A stretch of 64,000 nt of DNA from positions 159,905-223,904 of the forward strand of contig JAIXWX010000002.1 in assembly GCA_027491075.1 (NCBI GenBank), given 5' to 3'. This document shows, in pieces, positions 27,379 through 35,652 of this stretch. Source of the stretch: Flavobacteriales bacterium. Lineage in GTDB: Bacteria; Bacteroidota; Bacteroidia; Flavobacteriales_D; Sanyastnellaceae. Positions within the stretch are counted from its first letter, which is position 1. Each line of letters opens with the position of its first letter. The translations under genes and the position numbers were made by a program. The notes below the pieces were generated by a model. The model was not told the origin of the DNA, ran no database searches, and worked only from the letters and a program-made list of their open reading frames with translations.

Positions 27379-30039
27379 TCAGTCTTTCTCCTGCAACCAC
27401 TTCGGCAATTTCTTTCCCTTCTTTGTGGTCTGCGACGGAGGAACATTTACAGGCGTTTCATCTTTCAACTGTCCTGATCCTTCTGATGGTTGCGCTGGCT
27501 GGCTTTCTTTCTTATCGTTTTCCTCCCATTCTACAGTTGTTACAGCGGATGGCCTTGTGTTTGTCTCTTGGTAAGCTCCCACATTGGCATCGTTCTTAAA
27601 AAGCCCAAACTCCTGCTTAAGAAGCGCTTTCATGTTTTGCTTTTCAGCAATTATTTCTTTTTGACGTTCCGTTTTAGCCGCATCCTTGTCTATTCCAAAC
27701 TGAGGGTTGTCTGTGGTGCCACGCATGTAAATGAACATTTGCTTCCCTAGACCATCGTCTTCTTCATTCAAATCTTTGTTCTTACGAACAAGAATATCCC
27801 TTAATCGAAAACCGATAGTATAATCAATGGTATTATCGAATCCATGTGTCCCACTAGCTGAAATATCCAACGCACTAGAACGAATATCCATTTGAGGAAT
27901 GACAATCTTCTTGTTTTTAATTTCAATGATGTTCTCCAACGTCGCAAATCGAATGTCCTTCATGCTTTCGGCGAATTTATCTTCATCCACAAACGGTGCG
28001 AGCCATTTGTTGCTCCGAATATATCCTGCAATTTCCTGGAGGGATTGCAAGCCCTTTAGTTGACCGTTTCGTATTTCAATATCAATTAAACTATGAAGTT
28101 TTCCCATGTCCATTTTCAGTCCATCAGACAAAGGAACTTCCAGTTGTATGGTAGCATTGGTTTGACCATCCAAATTTTGGTCTGTTATGAAGTTCTGTCC
28201 TAAGTTGTCCAAAGAGACAAACACTTTCTTGATATCCAAATCTTTCAGTTGAATAGCGCTTCGCAAAAAATAACTGGTCTCGTTCGTCTTTGAAAGGACT
28301 ATTTGAGCATTTACTTCTCCATCCGAGGTTTTAAAGGTTAAAGGATCAATAGTTAATACTTGACCTTTACATTGCATCGTAGTTCTTATGGCACCTGCTT
28401 CAAACTTTCCAAAAGTGAATTTATTGATCGCGGAATTCAATCGAAAGTCGATTCGCTTTGGCAACTCAAAATTGTAATTTCTATTCTCCGCAGAGCCTTC
28501 CGTTTTCTCAACTAAAGAAGTGAAGTCTATGGAACTGCTTGTGAAGTCTGCACTGACCTCGAGCCTTTCGTTCTCTGATAACAAAAAAGGAATAAGGTTT
28601 TGTAATTTACCCTGAATAGCAAAATCACTTCCATTGACCACTCCCTTCAACGTCTCAACATTCGCATTCTTGTCATCAAAGAGAATACTGGCCTGAATGC
28701 CCTCAAAGCTTCGATTTGAATTCTTCAGTTTAATTCTTGCATCGCTCAATAAAGCATTTCCTTGAGACTTTAACATATCTCTGTCGCTAGAACGAACGGG
28801 GCCTTGCAAATGAGTCTTTAATCCCAAACGCCCTTCGCAGACTTCAAGGGTATCCCAACCAAAAAACTGTTTCAAATCGCCCAATTGAACATCTGCTTCA
28901 ACATTCATGTCCACCGCTGGACGATCCAACGAATAAACAAATCCTGTGGCTTGGATGAATCCTCCCTCGAGAATCGATTTCAACGACCGAATGTGTAATT
29001 GATCTTGCTTTGATCCCTTAATATAACTCGCTGAGCACTCTAGTCCAGAAAGTGTAATCCCTGAATCCTCGTGCTCGACTTGGCCATTGGAAATATTAAA
29101 ATCTGCTGTTAAATCAGGCGTCTTTCCCGCATACGTACTTCCTTTTAACTGAAGTTGAAAAGACACGGAACCATCTGCATCATAATCCTCTGCCTTTTCT
29201 CTATAACTAGCGGGTAGTACACCAAATAAATCTTGCAATTCAATTTTGTTTCCAGTTACGGATAAATCGATGTTTGATTTTTCTCCGTTTATGTAATTGC
29301 ACTGAACCATAAATGGAACATCATCCACAGAAAGCTCACTCGGTCTAACCATATACCTACCTTCATCGGACAATACATCCATGGCTAACTCGGCCTTAAT
29401 CAAACGCGAGTCTATGTATTCTTCATCCCCACTTATTAAGGTTTTGATCTTCGCCTCGGTATTTACAACAAAACTCATTTGTTGTCCGGTAAAGTTGCCC
29501 TCCAGGGACAAAGAACTGGATTGAGCGTCGGCAAAAAACTGATCTCTCCTGTTTTCGTATATGAAGTGTAAATCGGTAATCTTCACTTCCTGAAGGTTCA
29601 TGGTAACCTTTGACGTGTCGGCATCCGACTCTTTGATAAAATGCCAGTTGTCTTCACCCTTCTTATTGATTTTCAAATAAGCCTTCGCACCCTTCCCTTT
29701 TATTTCGTTGATATCATATTTTCCTTTAATAATATCTGTCAGATCAAAAGCCAGATACAATTCAGAGGCAAATAATAAAGTGTCACGCTCAGGGAAAGTC
29801 TCTGGCACATATACGTCTGTAATCTTAATCGAGGCCTTTGGAAAGGTGGCCAAAAACGCCAAATCAATGCTTCCAATAGAAGCCTTTGTTTTCAGTTGTT
29901 TGTTAAATTGACTCACCGCATAGCCGACCACTTCATCCTTATATACCTGTATGACCACTAATCCTGTACCGACCAGCAGCAGTAGCAAGGCCAGTAGCAC
30001 CAAAAATGCTTTTTTTAAGATTATAAAAAATTTTCTCAT
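27379..30039 (-). CDS. AsmA-family inner-membrane protein
   Basis: An 886-residue protein with one N-terminal membrane anchor (IILKKAFLVLLALLLLLVGTG) and a long beta-rich periplasmic part, ending in an AsmA-like C-terminal region (LDIKKVFVSLDNLGQ ... NGQLKGLQSLQEIAGYIRSN ... TIDYTIGFRLRDILVRKN). AsmA-like proteins span the periplasm and are linked to lipid transport and outer-membrane biogenesis. The last 80 residues are Lys/Glu/Gln/Pro-rich and probably disordered. I chose the ATG at 30039, directly before the membrane anchor; the ORF could begin 24 bases earlier. It is followed closely by the RNA methyltransferase gene and is divergent from the superoxide dismutase gene. Confidence 0.88.
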   Translation of the reverse strand: MRKFFIILKKAFLVLLALLLLLVGTGLVVIQVYKDEVVGYAVSQFNKQLKTKASIGSIDLAFLATFPKASIKITDVYVPETFPERDTLLFASELYLAFDLTDIIKGKYDINEIKGKGAKAYLKINKKGEDNWHFIKESDADTSKVTMNLQEVKITDLHFIYENRRDQFFADAQSSSLSLEGNFTGQQMSFVVNTEAKIKTLISGDEEYIDSRLIKAELAMDVLSDEGRYMVRPSELSVDDVPFMVQCNYINGEKSNIDLSVTGNKIELQDLFGVLPASYREKAEDYDADGSVSFQLQLKGSTYAGKTPDLTADFNISNGQVEHEDSGITLSGLECSASYIKGSKQDQLHIRSLKSILEGGFIQATGFVYSLDRPAVDMNVEADVQLGDLKQFFGWDTLEVCEGRLGLKTHLQGPVRSSDRDMLKSQGNALLSDARIKLKNSNRSFEGIQASILFDDKNANVETLKGVVNGSDFAIQGKLQNLIPFLLSENERLEVSADFTSSSIDFTSLVEKTEGSAENRNYNFELPKRIDFRLNSAINKFTFGKFEAGAIRTTMQCKGQVLTIDPLTFKTSDGEVNAQIVLSKTNETSYFLRSAIQLKDLDIKKVFVSLDNLGQNFITDQNLDGQTNATIQLEVPLSDGLKMDMGKLHSLIDIEIRNGQLKGLQSLQEIAGYIRSNKWLAPFVDEDKFAESMKDIRFATLENIIEIKNKKIVIPQMDIRSSALDISASGTHGFDNTIDYTIGFRLRDILVRKNKDLNEEDDGLGKQMFIYMRGTTDNPQFGIDKDAAKTERQKEIIAEKQNMKALLKQEFGLFKNDANVGAYQETNTRPSAVTTVEWEENDKKESQPAQPSEGSGQLKDETPVNVPPSQTTKKGKKLPKWLQEKD

Positions 30040-30097
30040 CGGCGTTTCGAAATTAGAACACATAAGTCATTCCGAAATTTCATATCCGATCAAAAAC

Positions 30098-30113
30098 TCA
30101 CACAACAGTGTGA
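30098..30113 (+). promoter_or_regulatory. inverted repeat between the AsmA and superoxide dismutase genes
   Basis: Perfect dyad TCACAC-AACA-GTGTGA in the divergent intergenic region, 34 bases before the superoxide dismutase start. It has the shape of a dimeric regulator operator. No regulator is encoded next to it. Confidence 0.35.
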
Positions 30114-30147
30114 ACAGTCGCTCTAGATTTAGACTACCTTAGCAGGT

Positions 30148-30879
30148 ATGAATAAGCGTCAATTTATCAAAACCACAGGAATCCTTACTCTCGGTGCTTT
30201 CATTGCTCCCTCAGTAAGCTGCAGTTCTGTTTTGTCTTCCACTCAAATAACACCTTCACCTGTGGGATTTGAACTGCCTCCCTTGGGATATGCTTTCAAC
30301 GCACTCGAACCACACCTTGATGCTATGACTATGGAAATACATCATGACAAACATCATCAAGCATATGTAACAAACCTCAATAAGGCTTTGGAAAATAACA
30401 CCCCGCTCAAAGGACTTAGTATCGAGAATATTTGCATAACCATCACTTCTGATCAAACTGCGATTCGAAATAATGGGGGCGGTCATTACAACCATTCGAA
30501 GTTTTGGAAATGGATCGCTCCAGGTGGGGCAAATCAACCTCAGGGAACCTTATTGGATGCCATCAATACCTCTTTCGGATCGGTCGAAGAAATGAAAAAC
30601 AAGCTATCCGAAGCCGCAAAGTCACGCTTCGGTTCTGGCTGGGCATGGCTATCGGTAGATACAAGTAAGAAGCTATTCATCTCTAGCACTCCCAATCAGG
30701 ACAATCCGCTAATGATCAATTTGGTTGAAAAGCCGGGCACTCCCATCCTGGGGCTGGATGTGTGGGAACATGCATATTATCTGAAATATCAAAACCGACG
30801 TCCTGATTACATCAATGCCTTTTTTAATGTGATCAATTGGGATACTGTAGCACTCGACTATCAGAATGCTGTAAAATAA
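30148..30879 (+). CDS. exported Mn-type superoxide dismutase
   Basis: A 243-residue Fe/Mn superoxide dismutase that converts superoxide to oxygen and hydrogen peroxide. All four metal ligands are present: H65 (MEIHHDKHH), H116 (GGGHYNHSKFW), D204 and H208 (GLDVWEHAYYLKYQNRR). Gln184 in TPNQDNPLM with Gly-Gly before H113 is the arrangement usual in Mn-preferring enzymes. Unlike ordinary cytoplasmic enzymes it has about 40 extra N-terminal residues: NKRQFIKTTG followed by a hydrophobic stretch LTLGAFIAPSVSC. This looks like a Tat-like or lipoprotein-like export signal, although the twin-Arg is Lys-Arg and the lipobox is poor. A periplasmic or membrane-attached location is inferred. Confidence 0.93.
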   Translation: MNKRQFIKTTGILTLGAFIAPSVSCSSVLSSTQITPSPVGFELPPLGYAFNALEPHLDAMTMEIHHDKHHQAYVTNLNKALENNTPLKGLSIENICITITSDQTAIRNNGGGHYNHSKFWKWIAPGGANQPQGTLLDAINTSFGSVEEMKNKLSEAAKSRFGSGWAWLSVDTSKKLFISSTPNQDNPLMINLVEKPGTPILGLDVWEHAYYLKYQNRRPDYINAFFNVINWDTVALDYQNAVK

Positions 30880-30880
30880 T

Positions 30881-32095
30881 CTACTTCCAAGCAAAACGAC
30901 GCATTAACATACCGACCAACCCGAAAGAAAAAAGACCTCCGATTATTACTACGGTAAGAAAAATTCCGATGACATCCAACCAGTCAATGGCAATGGGATA
31001 ATATTCTACCATCGCTCCTTCCATGGTCACAAGTCCAAATTGCATCTGTGCAAAACAGAGTCCCAGGCCCACTGTAGTTCCGATGACGGCGCCTAGAAAA
31101 TTGATGAAAAATCCTTCTAAAATGAAAATGCGCTCTATGCCCTTGCGTGTGAGCCCCATGCTCTCTAGTATATAGATATCTTTCTTTTTCTCAATAATCA
31201 ACATGGTCAATGACGCGATAATATTAAAACTCGCGATCAGTAAGATAAAGAAGAGTATCAAGAAGGTAAACCACTTCTCCGACGCGTTCGTTTTATAAAC
31301 CAAGGCATTCCGATCATACCGGGTTTGGATCGTTAAAGTCTCGGGCAATACCGAGGTTAGTTTTTCCTGTAAATCCTCAATGTCCGCATCGGCACGGGGT
31401 AGAATCTCTATTGCCGTTATTTCCTCTTCCATTCCAAACAGCTCGCGGGCAAATGACAACGTGACAAAAGTGTACTTGACGTCAAGTTCTGCATTAACGG
31501 AAAATGCACCGCTCACCATCACATTTGTTCGATTGAAGGCCCTTTCTTTAAATCGCGACAGCCTCTTTCCTCGAATAGGAGCGTTGATGCCCATTACAGG
31601 CGGCTCTCTATCGGGACGAGGCAACCTAAGTTCGCTCAAAACCCCAATTCCAACCACCGCGTAATTGATGCTGTCACGACTTAACTCAAAGTCGCCAAAG
31701 TACATCATGCTGTCTATTGGTGAAACTTCGGAATAATCATCTGAAACCCCTTTTACCGTGGTGACAGTATTGTAATCTCCGTATTGTAGCCACGCATCTT
31801 CCTCTATAATTCTACTCCATCGTTCCAATTCCGGATAAGAAGCCAGTGTTTCGTCCGCCACTAAACTATCTGGAAAGCTCTTTCCTTCCTTTGGTACAAT
31901 AGTCAATGCTGCATCAAAATTTGAAAACAACTGATGCACCAAATCTTCTATTCCATTGAAAGCACTCAATACTGTGATCATAGCGGCAGTAACAAAAGCT
32001 ACCACCGTCATAGAAATCATAGAAATAATATTGATAATGTTTCGCGACTTTTTAGCGAAGAGATAACGTCGGGAGATATAGAACGAAACATTCAT
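30881..32095 (-). CDS. LolC/LolE-type ABC transporter permease
   Basis: A 404-residue inner-membrane protein with the MacB-type periplasmic domain and FtsX-like domain of lipoprotein-releasing permeases. The first membrane segment is near residues 20-45 (IISMISMTVVAFVTAAM), a large periplasmic domain follows, then three segments near 275-300 (FLILFFILLIASFNIIASL), 320-345 and 370-395, with the cytoplasmic MLIIEKKKDIYILESMG element that contacts the ATPase. It probably extracts lipoproteins from the inner membrane for sorting to the outer membrane. No LolD-type ATPase gene is in the window. It lies in a minus-strand run rbfA, methyltransferase, permease with 7-9 base gaps; rbfA beside such a permease is a common order in this phylum. 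Confidence 0.88.
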   Translation of the reverse strand: MNVSFYISRRYLFAKKSRNIINIISMISMTVVAFVTAAMITVLSAFNGIEDLVHQLFSNFDAALTIVPKEGKSFPDSLVADETLASYPELERWSRIIEEDAWLQYGDYNTVTTVKGVSDDYSEVSPIDSMMYFGDFELSRDSINYAVVGIGVLSELRLPRPDREPPVMGINAPIRGKRLSRFKERAFNRTNVMVSGAFSVNAELDVKYTFVTLSFARELFGMEEEITAIEILPRADADIEDLQEKLTSVLPETLTIQTRYDRNALVYKTNASEKWFTFLILFFILLIASFNIIASLTMLIIEKKKDIYILESMGLTRKGIERIFILEGFFINFLGAVIGTTVGLGLCFAQMQFGLVTMEGAMVEYYPIAIDWLDVIGIFLTVVIIGGLFSFGLVGMLMRRFAWK

Positions 32096-32102
32096 TGGCA
32101 GC

Positions 32103-32909
32103 TTACTTTCTAGCCACTACGATAAGTCCAGTGCCCGTAGAGTGATTCTGTGTGCTATCCAAATAATTTAGTAACAACGCAAACGGCATGACTACTAAAT
32201 AGTAAAATGGCAACAAAACCAAAAAGAGCTTGGAAATATTCAACATCCTCATCGGATAAGACATGCTCCATCTCCAAGAAATTTGTCCGGGTTTGCCATA
32301 ACTGTACTTAATCTCCATATCAGTAAAACCCGCTTGCTTCAATTTATCGGCCATGTCGGCAATAGAATATCCATTGCGCACGTGCTCTTCAATAAAACTC
32401 TCGTCGTCGTCATCGTGCGCATCGCTGCCGCCTTGATCACTGGGAGTACTAATGAGCAAGGTCGCGCCTTGCTTCATACTAGCGTAAAAATTCTTTAATA
32501 CATCAACATCTTCGAGAATATGTTCCATAACATCAACACAAAGCACTAAATCATAAGCCGAATCTTGACGGTACTTCGTTAAATCCTCCACACGAAATGT
32601 AACGTGATTTTTTCCCAAAGCTTTAAAAAATGCATTGCAATCGGATACTTGATCTTCCTTGACATCCACTCCCAAAAGGGAAACTTTGCCTGAGAAATTG
32701 CTCATGTAATAACTGTACTGACCAAAGCCTGAACCCGCATCAAGAATAGCTATAGGGCCGTTTATTGTTTTTCTCCAACTTCTCAATTCACGATGAATAT
32801 GCCAAGTGCGGAGGAGGAGAATGTCTAATAGCTTATAAAACAATATACGTAAATAGGGAGATCGATTGAAAAAATTCCCCAGTGTTTTCTTAATAGGATC
32901 GTAATGCAT
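32103..32909 (-). CDS. class I SAM-dependent methyltransferase with C-terminal membrane segment
   Basis: A 268-residue methyltransferase. The Rossmann SAM-binding motif is ILDAGSGFGQYSYYMS (about residue 54 on), followed by GVDVKEDQ, VEDLTKY and the post-motif YDLVLCVDVMEHILED, all typical of the UbiE/Methyltransf_11 group. The C-terminal part carries a strongly hydrophobic segment (LFLVLLPFYYLVVMPFALLL), so the enzyme is probably membrane-bound and may act on a lipid-linked or polyprenyl substrate. The substrate cannot be assigned. It sits between rbfA and the LolC/E-type permease with gaps of under 10 bases. Confidence 0.82.
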   Translation of the reverse strand: MHYDPIKKTLGNFFNRSPYLRILFYKLLDILLLRTWHIHRELRSWRKTINGPIAILDAGSGFGQYSYYMSNFSGKVSLLGVDVKEDQVSDCNAFFKALGKNHVTFRVEDLTKYRQDSAYDLVLCVDVMEHILEDVDVLKNFYASMKQGATLLISTPSDQGGSDAHDDDDESFIEEHVRNGYSIADMADKLKQAGFTDMEIKYSYGKPGQISWRWSMSYPMRMLNISKLFLVLLPFYYLVVMPFALLLNYLDSTQNHSTGTGLIVVARK

Positions 32910-32918
32910 AAAGGAGAA

Positions 32919-33257
32919 TTATTTTTTTAATAAGCGATCTATTTCTTCGTAATAATCCAAGGAGTCGTCAATGTAAAATGCCAATGATGGCACCTTTCTC
33001 AATTGCTTTCCTACTGCATCCCCAAGTAATTTACGAATCAATGACGACTTTTCTTTCACCAACTCTAGACCAACTTCCTTTTTTTCTGTTGGGAAAAAAC
33101 TCAAATAAGCCTTTGCAACGCTCAAGTCAGGAGCCACGCGCACACTTGTTACAGTAACCATCATCCCGTCGAAATGCGTGTTCATGTTTTGCTGAAAAAC
33201 AATGCTCAACTCTCGCTTCAGCAAAGAAGCCATTTTTTCTAATCGAATACCAGACAT
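32919..33257 (-). CDS. rbfA: 30S ribosome-binding factor A
   Basis: A 112-residue protein matching RbfA, which binds the 30S subunit and assists 16S rRNA 5'-end maturation, important in the cold. The sequence runs from SGIRLEKMASLLKRELS through VTVTSVRVAPDLSVAKAYLS to LRKVPSLAFYIDDSLDYYE, the whole single-domain fold. The start is the ATG at 33257; a longer in-frame opening to 33470 exists but would run into the divergent aspartate kinase gene and has no similarity to RbfA. A -7 box lies only 4 bases upstream of this ATG, suggesting a leaderless mRNA. It leads the rbfA, methyltransferase, permease run. Confidence 0.93.
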   Translation of the reverse strand: MSGIRLEKMASLLKRELSIVFQQNMNTHFDGMMVTVTSVRVAPDLSVAKAYLSFFPTEKKEVGLELVKEKSSLIRKLLGDAVGKQLRKVPSLAFYIDDSLDYYEEIDRLLKK

Positions 33258-33261
33258 GCCA

Positions 33262-33269
33262 CAAAGGTA
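33262..33269 (-). promoter_or_regulatory. -7 box of rbfA, immediately before the start codon
   Basis: The minus strand reads TACCTTTG, an exact TAnnTTTG match, ending 4 bases before the rbfA ATG. With the usual distance to the start site, transcription would begin at or next to the A of ATG. No clear -33 TTG is seen. Confidence 0.4.
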
Positions 33270-33286
33270 AGTAAGAGCTTCTGATA

Positions 33287-33294
33287 TACCTTCG
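33287..33294 (+). promoter_or_regulatory. candidate -7 box of the aspartate kinase gene
   Basis: TACCTTCG has one mismatch to TAnnTTTG and sits 26 bases before the ATG at 33321, in the 63-base divergent space shared with rbfA. There is no clear -33 element. Confidence 0.35.
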
Positions 33295-33320
33295 CACTCT
33301 AAAATAATCGGTTTTCGGTC

Positions 33321-34589
33321 ATGAAAGTTTTTAAGTTCGGTGGCGCCTCTGTGAAAGATGCTGCGGCTGTTAAAAATGTAGCCTCCATCCTCGACAAATT
33401 TGCCGGAGAAAAAATCGTAGTAGTTGTATCTGCTATGGGCAAAGTAACCAATGCCCTTGAAGAAATTCATCGCAATAGGATCAAAGGAGAAAAAACTTCT
33501 GATTTAATTAAGACTTTAAAGCAATACCACGACACCATTGCCAAAGAGCTATTTGGAGACAACGCTCAAAATCGACTACACAGAGTACACGCTCTCTTTG
33601 AAGAGATGAATGAAAAAATCGGTTATCCGCGCTCTACCAATGAAGATGCTGATTACGACGCCATCGTGTCATACGGTGAACTATTCTCGACGGCATTGGT
33701 GCACGAATACTTGAGTGCTGAAGGCTTCAATGTTGCTTTCGCTGATGCTCGACAGATCATTCGCACCGACAACCGATTCAGAGATGCGCGGGTCGATTGG
33801 GGGAAGAGCGGAATGGGAGCAGAACAACTCAAGGCTAAGTTTGAAAAACACGACCTGATCATCATTCAAGGGTTCATCGGTAGTGATGCTATGGGAGCTC
33901 CCACCACCCTGGGAAGAGAGGGGAGCGACTTCACTGCGGCTATTTTGGCCTATCTTCTCCATGCGGAAAATGTAACCATCTGGAAGGATGTTCCCGGTAT
34001 GCTCAATGCAGATCCAAAATGGTTTGCGGATACCATAAAGTTGGATAAAATCTCATTTAAAGAAGCCATTGAACTGGCCTATTATGGAGCCAGTGTCATT
34101 CATCCAAAAACGATAAAGCCGCTTCAAAACAAGAACATCCCACTCTTTATCAAGTCATTTATTCACCCAGAAGCCATTGGCTCGGTGATCCAAGAAGATG
34201 ACACGTTCGACCATTTGGTGCCGAGCTTTATTTGCAAAGCAAATCAACTTCTTTTGAGCATCATTCCTAAAGATTTCAGTTTTGTGGTGGAAGACAATCT
34301 ACGCGAAATTTTTGACTTCTTATCGCAAACTGGAATACGCATTCACCTGATGGAAAACAGCGCTCTCAATTTCTCCATTTGCATTGATAAAGACGATCAT
34401 AAATTCAATCGTCTTTTGGATCTGTTGAAACCGAAATATAACTTTCGATTCAATGAAAATCTTCATCTACTGACTGCAAGGCACTACACTGAAGAAAATA
34501 TAAAAATGCTGATAAAAGACAAAGAGGTATTGCTTGAACAACGCAATCGACAAACTATTCGGTTTGTGGTGCGCCCTGTAGCGGTGTAA
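33321..34589 (+). CDS. lysC: aspartate kinase
   Basis: A 422-residue aspartate kinase, which phosphorylates L-aspartate with ATP as the first step towards lysine, threonine and methionine. The amino-acid kinase fold starts at residue 1 with KFGGASV (usually KFGGTSV), then VVVVSAMGKVTNALEE, the substrate-region TTLGREGSDFTAAILA near residue 195, and IELAYYGASVIHPKTIKPL near 255. The C-terminal ~120 residues look like an ACT-type regulatory region, suggesting feedback control. It is a monofunctional enzyme without a homoserine dehydrogenase domain. Its last 35 bases overlap the 3' end of truB on the other strand. Confidence 0.92.
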   Translation: MKVFKFGGASVKDAAAVKNVASILDKFAGEKIVVVVSAMGKVTNALEEIHRNRIKGEKTSDLIKTLKQYHDTIAKELFGDNAQNRLHRVHALFEEMNEKIGYPRSTNEDADYDAIVSYGELFSTALVHEYLSAEGFNVAFADARQIIRTDNRFRDARVDWGKSGMGAEQLKAKFEKHDLIIIQGFIGSDAMGAPTTLGREGSDFTAAILAYLLHAENVTIWKDVPGMLNADPKWFADTIKLDKISFKEAIELAYYGASVIHPKTIKPLQNKNIPLFIKSFIHPEAIGSVIQEDDTFDHLVPSFICKANQLLLSIIPKDFSFVVEDNLREIFDFLSQTGIRIHLMENSALNFSICIDKDDHKFNRLLDLLKPKYNFRFNENLHLLTARHYTEENIKMLIKDKEVLLEQRNRQTIRFVVRPVAV

Positions 34590-35310
34590 AAACAGGTAAG
34601 TTTCGTATCATGGTTTCTGCCGCCTCAATGGTCATGGATTGCTCTACTCTAAACGGAGCACTCTCCGTGCGACGAAGTGATTTCAAATAGGAACCAGAGT
34701 TTAACCTCTCTCCAAAATCATTGGCAATGCTTCGAATGTAAGTGCCCTTGGAGCAACGTATCCTAAAATGAACTTCCGGTAGCGCAATATGCGTCAATTC
34801 AAATACATCTATGTGAACCACCGTTCTTTTCATTTCAACCGGAATTCCGGCACGCGCTGATTCATACGCCCTCTTACCATCTATTTGCTTCGCCGAATAC
34901 ACTGGAGGAGTTTGCAATTGCTCGCCAAGAAAACTAGCCGCACAAGCATGTATCTGCTCGGAAGTAAGATGTTCAAAACCGAACGATCCTTCGGGTACCG
35001 TTTCAAGGTCAAAACTTGGCGTTACCTGACCCATCATGATGATCCCCGTGTATTCTTTCGTCCCCGTTTGAATTTCGTCAATTCGCTTGGTCCATCTCCC
35101 GCTGCATATCGCAAGTAACCCTGTAGCCAATGGATCAAGTGTACCTGCATGTCCAATCTTAAACTTAGGCGCCTTGCCATGTCTTCTAAGTAACCACTTA
35201 AGTCTTCCCACTACATCATGACTGGTCCAACCGAGTGGCTTATCTATTAGAAACAAGCCTCCTTCGAGTACTTCGTTTATATTTTCAAAAGCAAAAGGCT
35301 TGATATCCAT
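34555..35310 (-). CDS. truB: tRNA pseudouridine(55) synthase
   Basis: A 251-residue TruB, which converts U55 of tRNA to pseudouridine in the T-loop. Visible are GGLFLIDKPLGWTSHDVV at the N-terminus, the catalytic motif GHAGTLDPLATGLL with the nucleophilic Asp at about residue 59, PPVYSAKQIDGKRAYE, and RCSKGTYIRSIANDFG. The ATG at 35310 gives the family's usual N-terminus; a longer form from 35397 is possible. The product ends ESAPFRVEQSM plus about 25 residues. The gene is convergent with aspartate kinase, and their coding 3' ends overlap by 35 bases with no terminator between. Confidence 0.94.
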   Translation of the reverse strand: MDIKPFAFENINEVLEGGLFLIDKPLGWTSHDVVGRLKWLLRRHGKAPKFKIGHAGTLDPLATGLLAICSGRWTKRIDEIQTGTKEYTGIIMMGQVTPSFDLETVPEGSFGFEHLTSEQIHACAASFLGEQLQTPPVYSAKQIDGKRAYESARAGIPVEMKRTVVHIDVFELTHIALPEVHFRIRCSKGTYIRSIANDFGERLNSGSYLKSLRRTESAPFRVEQSMTIEAAETMIRNLPVFTPLQGAPQTE

Positions 35311-35652
35311 GATGCAAAGATAATTCTCTTCCCCTTTTTCACTGTGAATGTAACCTTTCACCACCTCTATCCCGTTAAAGACCTCGTAAGTTCTCATGTA
35401 GAGATATTAGATAGTTTAATTGTTTTCATTTATTCTGAAAGGCTACTCAACGGAGTGGCCTTTTAGTTTTTTGAAAAATCTGACCCAAGGTCCTAAATGC
35501 ATGAAAAGCGAAGAGAAAGCACTTTTTATCGCAGTGATCTCGGCGAGAATGGCATGTATTCCAATGCTTCTTATCTTTCACTTCTCGCTTGAAAATTGGG
35601 TATTTCTTTTTCTACTAGAACATCTCGATATTGCAACCGTTTTATTTACATC
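35311..35652. other. 342-base gap between truB and the adenosyltransferase gene
   Basis: The gap contains a strong plus-strand terminator-like hairpin (35438-35472) and an A/T-rich remainder. A 51-codon hydrophobic ORF (ATG 35501, stop 35654-35656) overlaps the adenosyltransferase ATG as ATGA. The ORF shows no recognisable similarity and may be chance. No promoter of good quality was found for either flanking gene. Confidence 0.5.
35438..35472 (+). terminator. plus-strand terminator-like hairpin with no plus-strand gene directly upstream
   Basis: Stem AAAGGCTACTC (35438-35448) with GAGTGGCCTTT (35453-35463, one G-T pair), loop AACG, then TAGTTTTTT. The T-rich side is on the plus strand. The nearest plus-strand gene upstream is aspartate kinase, ending 850 bases earlier, so it may end a long antisense read-through across truB. 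Confidence 0.6.

Noticed and set aside
33258-33470. Longer rbfA frame beginning at 33470
   Set aside because: It would overlap the divergent aspartate kinase gene by 150 bases and the extra residues have no RbfA likeness.
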